From: JAEUSE01 sp964648985
GTDB lineage: Bacteria; Patescibacteriota; Doudnabacteria; UBA920
DNA: 20,376 nucleotides
Reading direction: 5' to 3'
Assembly: GCA_964648985.1 (NCBI GenBank)
Contig: CAZYMS010000023.1
Span: 1-20,376, forward strand
Under the pieces are notes generated by a model that worked only from the letters and a program-made list of their open reading frames with translations, was not told the origin of the DNA and did no database searches. Position numbers and translations under genes: made by a program. This document shows, piece after piece, positions 1 to 4,940 of this stretch (its first letter is position 1; every line of letters starts with the position of its first letter).

Positions 1-95
1 ACCTAACGCGGGCCCGCCACTATTTCATGCTCCAAATGGTCGCATAAAATTCCCGTGGTACGGGACCGTTCCCTTCGAATCCTTCTCTTCTCTTA
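1..95. other. Unassigned edge region downstream of tRNA-Tyr
   Basis: No gene was assigned. On the minus strand this is the continuation past tRNA-Tyr. It holds a small hairpin (CCCGT/ACGGG, 52-64) and a GC palindrome GCGGGCCCGC at 8-17. Short open frames run across it but overlap the tRNA or are cut at the window edge and look non-coding. It may be part of an RNA or the edge of a gene lying outside the window. Confidence 0.3.
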
Positions 96-139
96 CCATA
101 CAAAAAGAACGTACTAACTTGTACATTCTTTTTGTATGG
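96..139 (-). terminator. Long hairpin that includes the CCA end of tRNA-Tyr
   Basis: The arms CCATACAAAAAGAA (96-109) and TTCTTTTTGTATGG (126-139) are perfect complements. They are followed inwards by a C/A mismatch and a GTAC/GTAC pair around a six-base loop, giving about 18 pairs. It sits at the 3' end of tRNA-Tyr and the encoded CCA is inside one arm. It is probably a transcription terminator or precursor-processing structure; there is no separate T-tract after it. Confidence 0.5.
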
Positions 140-222
140 TGGGCCGAGTAGGATTCGAACCTACGAAGGCATAAGCCAGCTGATTTACAGTCAGCCCCCG
201 TTGACCGCTTGGGTATCGACCC
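137..222 (-). tRNA. tRNA-Tyr (anticodon GTA), CCA encoded
   Basis: Read on the minus strand, the 86 bases fold as a class II tRNA. The acceptor stem is GGGTCGA pairing with TCGGCCC (one G-T wobble), the D stem is CCC/GGG, and the anticodon arm is GCTGA-CTGTAAA-TCAGC with anticodon GTA. A long variable arm (about 14 bases) typical of bacterial tRNA-Tyr follows, then the T arm GTAGG-TTCGAAT-CCTAC, discriminator A and an encoded CCA. It decodes UAC/UAU. A good promoter lies about 37 bases upstream. Confidence 0.95.
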
Positions 223-258
223 CCATTTGCACTTATTTTGCAACAAGTGACGTAATCA

Positions 259-287
259 ATTCTACCAGAAGTTGCTTATTTTTTCAA
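259..287 (-). promoter_or_regulatory. Promoter of tRNA-Tyr
   Basis: On the minus strand TTGAAA (282-287) and TAGAAT (259-264) are separated by exactly 17 bases, a good sigma-70-type promoter. The predicted start is near 252, about 30 bases before the mature tRNA. Confidence 0.65.
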
Positions 288-352
288 GGGTCCAGGTCCC
301 TGTGTAGGAGAGTATAAAGTTCTAAAATGACCCCTATCGCGTACGAGGTAAG

Positions 353-373
353 AGCATATCAATATGCTATACT
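353..373 (+). promoter_or_regulatory. Extended -10 promoter with overlapping palindrome
   Basis: TGCTATACT (365-373) is an extended -10 element; no convincing -35 is seen. A palindrome AGCATAT-CA-ATATGCT (353-368) overlaps it and could be an operator, possibly for the regulator encoded 30 bases downstream. The promoter is supported by an identical nonamer before the gene at 12711; the operator role is inference. Confidence 0.5.
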
Positions 374-403
374 GAATGTACCTTTTAACACTTTTAAGCG
401 TCC

Positions 404-997
404 ATGCAGCCGCATTTCCCTCAAAGCTTACTCGAAGATACCCCCGAAGCGGATATCATTAGTTTTCTCTTATTTGCTCCTCCGAGAACCTTTAGCGCGC
501 GCGAACTTGGTGTTCGCCTTGGCCTTCGTCCTAACAAACTTGTAGACAGCCTTGCACGCCTTGTAGAGGGTGGCCAGCTGGTAACCTGTAGTAGAGGTTC
601 TATTCGTTATTATCGACTAAACCAGAAGCATCGGTTTTATCCTGAGGTTCGTGAGGCGCTTATGGAGCGGGGGAAAGACTACGAAGATGAATTGTTTGCA
701 GCTCTCAAGAAACTTGGCGCAAAAGCAGCGTTCCTGAGCGGGCTGTTTGTAGGGAAGCCCGAGCTGGAAGTAGACATGCTTATAGTGGGTAGTGTTAAAG
801 AAGAAAAGCTTAAGTCGTTTATAGAAGCGTGTGAGCACATGATGGGGCAGGAAATAAACTATTGCGTTATGGAAGAGTCGGAGTTCATTGTCCGAAGAGA
901 TACTTTTGATAGATTTATTAAAGACATATTTGACTATCCGTATATTACTGTTGTAGATACCATTCAGCACAAGAAGAGTCAGAAACAAGTAGCGTAA
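404..997 (+). CDS. Winged-helix regulator with nucleotidyltransferase-like domain
   Basis: This is a 197-residue protein. Residues about 15-75 look like a winged helix-turn-helix of the ArsR/MarR type (recognition region ARELGVRLGLRPNKLVDSLA, then a wing around 60-70). Residues about 90-180 resemble the minimal nucleotidyltransferase fold seen in CPR and archaeal HTH proteins: an FLSGLF turn at 110-115 in place of the usual GS, VDMLIVG at 123-129, then a helix and INYCVM. The classical GS-x9-DxD metal site is degraded to a single conserved D124, so it is probably not catalytic. It likely acts in the cytoplasm as a DNA-binding regulator; its target is unknown. The start ATG follows an extended -10 by 30 bases with no clear Shine-Dalgarno. 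A terminator follows, so it is monocistronic. Confidence 0.8.
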   Translation: MQPHFPQSLLEDTPEADIISFLLFAPPRTFSARELGVRLGLRPNKLVDSLARLVEGGQLVTCSRGSIRYYRLNQKHRFYPEVREALMERGKDYEDELFAALKKLGAKAAFLSGLFVGKPELEVDMLIVGSVKEEKLKSFIEACEHMMGQEINYCVMEESEFIVRRDTFDRFIKDIFDYPYITVVDTIQHKKSQKQVA

Positions 998-1024
998 AGT
1001 TCCATGTGTGGATAACTCGGACTT

Positions 1025-1048
1025 CCCCTCTATTTTGAGGGGATTTTA
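1025..1048 (+). terminator. Intrinsic terminator after the HTH gene
   Basis: CCCCTC (1025-1030) pairs with GAGGGG (1037-1042) around the loop TATTTT, followed by ATTTTAT. It lies 28 bases after the stop codon. Confidence 0.7.
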
Positions 1049-1053
1049 TATTA

Positions 1054-1082
1054 TTGACGTATAGTGAACGATCGTTTATTAT
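1054..1082 (+). promoter_or_regulatory. lexA promoter with SOS box between -35 and -10
   Basis: TTGACG (1054-1059), a 17-base spacer and TATTAT (1077-1082) form a strong promoter. Between them lies GAACGATCGTTT (1066-1077), which matches the GAAC-N4-GTTC type LexA box of Gram-positive bacteria with one change. A second, weaker half-matching copy, CGAACGTTTAG, lies at 1092-1102. The position would let LexA block polymerase binding, that is, autorepression. Confidence 0.7.
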
Positions 1083-1257
1083 ACACGTGTACGAACGTTT
1101 AGTTGTAGGTTGTCTGCTTGTTGCAGGTATTGCTTAGGCATACAAATAAAAATTGCTAATTTAAAGAAAGCAATGCCATGCGTATGAGGGCACACACCCC
1201 GTAGGGCACGAATATTTGCAGCCTACAATTATTACGATAACTAACAGAACAAATCAT

Positions 1258-1875
1258 ATGTCCAAGGATATAACCGGTCGACAAAAAGAATTATTGCAAT
1301 TCATCATAAAACAGGTGCGAGAGCACAACCTACCTCCGTCTATTTCTGAAATGGCAACTTTTCTTAAAGTGAGCTCCAAGAACGCAGTAGCTAAACTACT
1401 AAATGCTTTGGAAGAGGCTGGCTACATAAAAACAGATGGCCGCGCGCGCGGTATAACCATTCTAGATGCTTTGGGGGACACACTTGAAAAAGGGCTTATC
1501 CGTGTACCGCTCCTGGGACGTATTCAAGCTGGTGTACCGCACATGGCAGAAGAGCAAATAGAAGAATGGGTAAACTTGCCCCAGACTCTTGTTAAGGGTC
1601 GTAGGGATGTATTTCTCCTGAAGGTGCGTGGAGAAAGCATGATCAATGCGGGCATTTACGAAGGTGACTTAGTCATAGTCCGTCCCACCAAAGAAGCTAA
1701 GAATACAGATATAGTGGTGGCTCTGTTGCATGACGAAGCAACGGTAAAGCGACTTATATACGTAAAGAACCGAGCGTATTTGAAAGCGGAAAATCCTGAA
1801 TTTCCAAACATATATCCCAAAGAAGAATGGACCATACAAGGTAAAGTCGTTGGTGTAATCCGAAACTTGGAGTAG
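1258..1875 (+). CDS. lexA: LexA repressor (SOS response, self-cleaving)
   Basis: This is a 205-residue LexA with both domains. The N-terminal winged helix (residues 3-65) contains PPSISEMATFLKVSS as DNA-binding helices. The C-terminal S24-type autoprotease has the Ala91-Gly92 cleavage bond (GRIQAGVPH), the nucleophile Ser127 in RGESM and the general base Lys164 in ATVKRL. Binding to RecA filaments after DNA damage should trigger self-cleavage and derepress SOS genes. The ATG at 1258 is preferred to an in-frame TTG at 1216, because the protein then begins in the usual LexA way just before the first helix. No Shine-Dalgarno is visible. The promoter about 180 bases upstream contains a LexA-type box. 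No other SOS genes or matching boxes were found in the window. Confidence 0.95.
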   Translation: MSKDITGRQKELLQFIIKQVREHNLPPSISEMATFLKVSSKNAVAKLLNALEEAGYIKTDGRARGITILDALGDTLEKGLIRVPLLGRIQAGVPHMAEEQIEEWVNLPQTLVKGRRDVFLLKVRGESMINAGIYEGDLVIVRPTKEAKNTDIVVALLHDEATVKRLIYVKNRAYLKAENPEFPNIYPKEEWTIQGKVVGVIRNLE

Positions 1876-1943
1876 GCACCTCTTGTTACCTCCTACCTAC
1901 TATTTCCTAAATCCTAATTCCTAGATATTAAAACTATTATTCT

Positions 1944-1960
1944 CCCTGCGGTCGTCAGGG
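1944..1960 (+). terminator. Weak hairpin after lexA
   Basis: CCCTG (1944-1948) pairs with CAGGG (1956-1960) around seven bases. The following TCGTGTTTAA is a poor T-tract, so termination is uncertain. The rest of 1876-2000 is AT-rich spacer; TATACC at 1992-1997 is too close to the next ATG for confident use as a -10. Confidence 0.3.
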
Positions 1961-2000
1961 TCGTGTTTAACATTATCTAAATATTATCAGATATACCCAT

Positions 2001-2492
2001 ATGCAAATAGAATTACAACAACTGAATGGCTTCTTTGGTACAGCAGCTCTGGCAACGTACGCTGGAGGAGCTCCCTATACAAAACCAGTAAATAAAGGTT
2101 TTAACGAAATGGAGTTTCGTCAAAACGATTGGTACTATCGAGATAGCTTTTGCGGCTTCTTTAAATCGTGGGGTAAAGAAACAGTGTGGTTTAAGGAAAA
2201 GCCTGTGTGGGTACAGAACTATGGGGGTGGTATGAATACGGAATACCAGGGCGACGAAGGTTTTGCTAAACGAACTTTTAATTTTCTTAAGTCCGCCCTT
2301 GCTGCGGGTAAAAAGGCAAAGGTGTTTCTTCCTCGAGGCCCCAAAGAATTTAAAAAGGGAAACTGGAGATATGAAACAGATTTAGACGGCGGTATTCAAA
2401 AGTTTAATGGCTTTGAAAAAATATTTTATAAAGACAAATTAGTATTTACCCATCGTTACTTCGGCGGAGTGGTGGTGGATAAGGGAGAATAA
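2001..2492 (+). CDS. DUF5680-family protein
   Basis: This 163-residue cytoplasmic-looking protein has no signal peptide or membrane segment. The central stretch carries the DUF5680 signature as I know it: a short N-terminal helix, TYAGG, WYYRDSFCGFF (44-54), GKETVWFKEKPVWVQNYGGG (58-77), and later a YFGGVVV strand. In other bacteria this domain is often attached to XRE-type helix-turn-helix proteins; here it stands alone. Its biochemical role is not known. Four bases separate its stop codon from the next small gene, whose Shine-Dalgarno lies in its last codons, so the two are probably translated together. Confidence 0.7.
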   Translation: MQIELQQLNGFFGTAALATYAGGAPYTKPVNKGFNEMEFRQNDWYYRDSFCGFFKSWGKETVWFKEKPVWVQNYGGGMNTEYQGDEGFAKRTFNFLKSALAAGKKAKVFLPRGPKEFKKGNWRYETDLDGGIQKFNGFEKIFYKDKLVFTHRYFGGVVVDKGE

Positions 2493-2496
2493 TTAT

Positions 2497-2691
2497 ATGT
2501 CAGAAATGGAGTTGACTAAACAAAATATAGTAAGCCAATTACGTCGGTTGTGCGCGCACTGCAATGCCGGACAGCAAGTGCCGCATCGTTGCACAGTCAA
2601 AGAAATTGCGCTTCGGGTACAGGCAATCCGCGGCATTCCACTTATTGTAAACGATGAGTTTCGAGGTGTTTTAAATCCCTCATATAGGTAA
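2497..2691 (+). CDS. Small Cys/His protein, hypothetical
   Basis: I do not recognise this 64-residue protein. GGAG at 2484-2487 sits nine bases before its ATG, one of the few good Shine-Dalgarno sites in the window. Residues 19-32 contain C-x2-C, then H-x-C (C19, C22, H30, C32), which could bind zinc. The remainder is a basic helix (VKEIALRVQAIRGIP) and a short strand. It is translationally linked to the DUF5680 gene. A REP-like element and a hairpin follow. It could be a small nucleic-acid-binding or adaptor protein, but nothing beyond the spacing and Cys/His pattern supports that. Confidence 0.6.
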   Translation: MSEMELTKQNIVSQLRRLCAHCNAGQQVPHRCTVKEIALRVQAIRGIPLIVNDEFRGVLNPSYR

Positions 2692-2698
2692 GATATCC

Positions 2699-2750
2699 TG
2701 TCATTCTCCTGTAGAGTCTGTCCTCAACTTGATTTGAGACGGGAATCCAG
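2699..2750. repeat. Degenerate REP-like intergenic element
   Basis: The stretch begins TGTCATTCTCCTG, contains CTCAA-CTTGAT-TTGAG (2723-2737) and ends GGGAATCCAG (2741-2750). It has the TCATTC...GGGAATCCAG frame seen in dispersed bacterial intergenic repeats. Only one copy is in the window, so family membership is from recall. Confidence 0.45.
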
Positions 2751-2784
2751 TGTCGCCATCCCAGCGACACAATTAAAACTTTTT
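2750..2784 (+). terminator. Terminator after the DUF5680 pair
   Basis: GTGTCGC (2750-2756) pairs with GCGACAC (2764-2770) around CATCCCA, followed by AATTAAAACTTTTTG. The T-run is displaced by about nine bases, so efficiency may be modest. Confidence 0.5.
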
Positions 2785-2826
2785 GTTTACCTTGCGAATT
2801 ATTGTGTTCTTAATGCATAAACATAT

Positions 2827-3090
2827 ATGCAAACATCTATAGTGCAGTACAAGTATAGTACTCGAACGCAAGACTGGGTGGCTCGTGAGAAACCAGCCGC
2901 ATATGGAGGCAGAAAAGATGTTCTTTTGCAGGAGTTTAAAAAAGAAAGTGTTTCTTTGGCTCAGCAAATATGGGAGCTGGCAAATTTTGACACAAAAATT
3001 ACTCCCATGGAAGAAGCAAAGCTGGTATTTAAACTTGAAGCCATTCTGGATATGCGCCGAGAACTAGTAAAAGAAGCGGGTGCCAAATAA
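2827..3090 (+). CDS. Small hypothetical protein (87 aa)
   Basis: I do not recognise a family. The first 30 residues are polar and aromatic (QYKYSTRTQDWV); residues about 32-85 look like two amphipathic helices (LLQEFKKESVSLAQQIWELA and MEEAKLVFKLEAILDMRREL), so a small helical-hairpin cytoplasmic protein is likely. There is no signal peptide or cysteine. The ATG has no Shine-Dalgarno and no convincing promoter was found in the AT-rich stretch before it. The stop codon lies at the foot of a strong terminator, and the reading frame fills the space between two terminators, which supports it being a real gene. Confidence 0.6.
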   Translation: MQTSIVQYKYSTRTQDWVAREKPAAYGGRKDVLLQEFKKESVSLAQQIWELANFDTKITPMEEAKLVFKLEAILDMRRELVKEAGAK

Positions 3091-3120
3091 CAAAAATAGC
3101 CTTTTAGGGCTATTTTTGTT
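3089..3120 (+). terminator. Strong terminator after the 87-aa gene
   Basis: AACAAAAATAGCC (3089-3101) and GGCTATTTTTGTT (3108-3120) are perfect 13-base complements around TTTTAG. The A- and T-rich arms would also work in the opposite direction. Confidence 0.85.
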
Positions 3121-3143
3121 GTATTAGATCGACATGCTATTAT
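3116..3143 (+). promoter_or_regulatory. Promoter of the coiled-coil gene
   Basis: TGCTATTAT (3135-3143) is an extended -10. TTGTTG (3116-3121), 16 bases before the hexamer and inside the preceding terminator, is a possible -35. The predicted start is about 14 bases before the ATG at 3164. Confidence 0.5.
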
Positions 3144-3163
3144 ATTTGTAATCTTCCAACCAT

Positions 3164-3499
3164 ATGGAACTTACCAAAGAATATTTCGATAAACACTATC
3201 AAGAGCTTGATGAGTTTCTCAGCGGACAGTTTGAGAAAGTGTTTGCTCGTTTTGATGAAATGGCCGCCAAAGCAGAGCTGGCTGCCTTGGAGAGAAAAAC
3301 AACCGAGGGATTTGCAGAACAATCTATTGAGCTCGGTTTTATCCAAGCGGACATAGCGGTATTGAGAAAAGACTTAGAAGCTTTGGCTAAGCGGACCAAA
3401 GATGATGATAACGCTTTTACGCAAGAGCTTGTTAAGTTAAAAAGTCGTATCGATGCTCTTGAGTGTAAGGTCCGAGCCCTCAAAAAACAACACGCCTAA
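3164..3499 (+). CDS. Small coiled-coil protein (111 aa)
   Basis: The protein is almost entirely helical with heptad-like spacing of Leu/Ile/Phe. An N-terminal segment (FDKHYQELDEFLSGQFEKVF) is followed by a long coiled coil from about residue 45 to the end (IQADIAVLRKDLEALAKR, then LVKLKSRIDALECKVRALKK). There is one cysteine and no signal or membrane segment. Similar short coiled-coil proteins are common and uncharacterised in CPR genomes (recall). Its function is unknown; oligomeric scaffold or adaptor roles are possible. It has its own extended -10 promoter, and its last codons are part of the terminator hairpin. Confidence 0.7.
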   Translation: MELTKEYFDKHYQELDEFLSGQFEKVFARFDEMAAKAELAALERKTTEGFAEQSIELGFIQADIAVLRKDLEALAKRTKDDDNAFTQELVKLKSRIDALECKVRALKKQHA

Positions 3500-3517
3500 A
3501 TTGGTGTGTTGTTTTTT
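3482..3517. terminator. Bidirectional terminator, coiled-coil gene / dsbA
   Basis: AAAAAACAACACGCC (3482-3496) pairs with GGTGTGTTGTTTTTT (3503-3517), 15 pairs with one G-T wobble around TAAATT. The left arm includes the last codons of the plus-strand gene. T-runs exist in both directions, so it should also end the dsbB-dsbA transcript. Confidence 0.85.
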
Positions 3518-3563
3518 ATCTGCCCTGTGTACACGGGCTTTTGGCGGTTTCTTTTCAGATGGG

Positions 3564-4235
3564 CTATTGTGCCGGAGTTTTGAGTGCGTCTTCTATGCGC
3601 TGCTTTACTTCTTGAATGCCACCCTGGAACACTTGAGTACCGTTTACGTAAAAGGTGGGAGTGCCGGGATTGCCAAGCTTTTCTGCGTCTGCCTTGTCTT
3701 GGTTAATGCGGTCTCGGTGTGTTTGGCCTGAGAGAGCTTTATCAAACTTTTCTGCATCTAGACCAACGTCTGCAGCGATCTTTCTAAAGATTGGTTTTGG
3801 GTCGGTGAGTGTTTCCCATTCTGGTTGGCGAGCGTAGAGTGCGTCTACCATTTCAAAGAACTTGCCTTGATCACTTGCTGCTTCTACTGCATCTGCGCCT
3901 GCCAGGGCATTCGCATGCTGAGTGAGGGGGTGATGGCGGAATACAAACTTTACTTTGTCTCCATATTGTTTAACCAAGTCATTTACGGCGGGGTTTGCAG
4001 CAGCGCAGGCGGGGCACTGAATATCGCCAAACTCAATTACAGTAATACTGCTATCTACTTTACCCCGTATATGGGGGGTTTCGCGATTTAGCGCTTCTTC
4101 TCTAGTCTTTGCGTCTACAGCAGGGGTTGGACTAGAATAGTTAGAGGGAGACCTGCTCATTAGAAATATTCCCACACCGAGTACGACCACTACTGCGGTG
4201 ACTATAACAACTACTAACTTCGTTTCTTTATTCAT
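3564..4235 (-). CDS. Membrane-anchored DsbA-like thioredoxin-fold oxidoreductase
   Basis: This 223-residue protein has an N-terminal uncleaved anchor (residues 7-26) and a Pro/Ser linker. A DsbA-type thioredoxin domain (Thioredoxin_4 style) runs from about residue 55 to 220. The redox motif is C74-P-A-C77 after VIEFGDIQ, and the cis-proline is in GTPTFYVNG (T192-P193). The helical insertion of DsbA-family proteins lies between. It should act outside the cytoplasmic membrane, introducing disulfides into exported proteins, with its cysteines reoxidised by the DsbB encoded 46 bases upstream in the same transcript. CPR genomes often encode such pairs. The exported CSC motif of the nearby protein at 6576 is a possible client (inference). 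Confidence 0.9.
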   Translation of the reverse strand: MNKETKLVVVIVTAVVVVLGVGIFLMSRSPSNYSSPTPAVDAKTREEALNRETPHIRGKVDSSITVIEFGDIQCPACAAANPAVNDLVKQYGDKVKFVFRHHPLTQHANALAGADAVEAASDQGKFFEMVDALYARQPEWETLTDPKPIFRKIAADVGLDAEKFDKALSGQTHRDRINQDKADAEKLGNPGTPTFYVNGTQVFQGGIQEVKQRIEDALKTPAQ

Positions 4236-4281
4236 AGCGAAATGGAACTATCAGTTAAGGATTAGGAATTGTAGATATAAG

Positions 4282-4716
4282 CTATTTTTTTCTTACTTGA
4301 GCCCGAAATAGTATCAGCAGTATGCTGAGTCCTAGGAAGCCGAGGCCAGCCAGTAGGGGAATAGTAACAAAACCAAAATACTCTATAAATTTAGTGGTGC
4401 ATGATACTCCAGCAAGACAAGGTGCTGCTGCTTCGGGTAATATGTTGTAATAAAGTAGGTTATGGTAAATAGAGATACCAAGTCCTATTAGAGAAAGGGG
4501 GAGAGTGTAGCGGTATATAAGTCTATCGCGGCTGAGTATGCCTAAAGGGAGTAGTAATGCGAGTGGGTACATGCATATGCGTTGGTACCAGCAGAGTACG
4601 CAGGGGGGGAAGTGGCGGATTTCGCTAAAATAGAGGCTTCCAAGTAAACCTGCTAAACTAGCAAGCCACGCGAGCAGTAAGTACCCTATGGGCCAAGGCT
4701 TATTTCCTATTTCCAT
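4282..4716 (-). CDS. DsbB/BdbC-family disulfide bond formation protein
   Basis: This 144-residue membrane protein has four predicted helices (about 9-28, 44-61, 70-88, 114-137). The first extracytoplasmic loop has C39-V-L-C42 within CVLCWYQR, the DsbB/BdbC signature. The second loop has the other pair, C100 and C106 (PCLAGVSC). It should transfer electrons from DsbA to a quinone. The ATG at 4716 is preferred to the TTG two codons earlier. The promoter upstream is strong, and the gene leads the dsbB-dsbA operon, divergent from the metal/redox block. The quinone partner is not known; many CPR lack quinone synthesis, so the electron acceptor may be scavenged. Confidence 0.9.
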   Translation of the reverse strand: MEIGNKPWPIGYLLLAWLASLAGLLGSLYFSEIRHFPPCVLCWYQRICMYPLALLLPLGILSRDRLIYRYTLPLSLIGLGISIYHNLLYYNILPEAAAPCLAGVSCTTKFIEYFGFVTIPLLAGLGFLGLSILLILFRAQVRKK

Positions 4717-4743
4717 ATACAAAGATGAATTATATCTATATTT

Positions 4744-4772
4744 ATTGTATCGCGTTTTTACGTCTATGCCAA
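4744..4772 (-). promoter_or_regulatory. Promoter of dsbB-dsbA
   Basis: On the minus strand TTGGCA (4767-4772) and TACAAT (4744-4749) are 17 bases apart. The predicted start is near 4737, about 20 bases before the ATG at 4716. Confidence 0.65.
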
Positions 4773-4785
4773 AACCGGTTATATT

Positions 4786-4794
4786 TGGTATAAT
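4786..4794 (+). promoter_or_regulatory. Extended -10 promoter before the metal/redox block
   Basis: TGGTATAAT (4786-4794) is a near-ideal extended -10. It would start transcription near 4801, leaving a leader of about 140 bases before the ATG at 4941. The leader is AT-rich; no riboswitch was recognised. The divergent dsbB promoter overlaps the upstream side, so the two may be coordinated. Confidence 0.55.
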
Positions 4795-4940
4795 AAATGC
4801 ATATGCTTTACAGAGTTCCGTCGCTGGTCTTTTTCTGGCATCTTCGATCAGGCATATTATTTTAATTAATTATTTTGCATACTTTTACAGGATAGCATTG
4901 ACAAGGGCACCAATGCCACTGCAGAGAAGTCTTACTGTGT

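Noticed and set aside
25..246. Minus-strand reading frame of 73 codons across tRNA-Tyr
   Set aside because: It overlaps the tRNA completely and has no recognisable protein features.
1216..1257. Upstream TTG start extending lexA by 14 residues
   Set aside because: LexA proteins normally begin just before the first helix; the ATG at 1258 gives this, and the extension has no recognisable LexA sequence.
4898..4903. TTGACA, a perfect -35 hexamer before 4941
   Set aside because: No -10 hexamer lies 15-19 bases downstream, so the extended -10 at 4786 is preferred.
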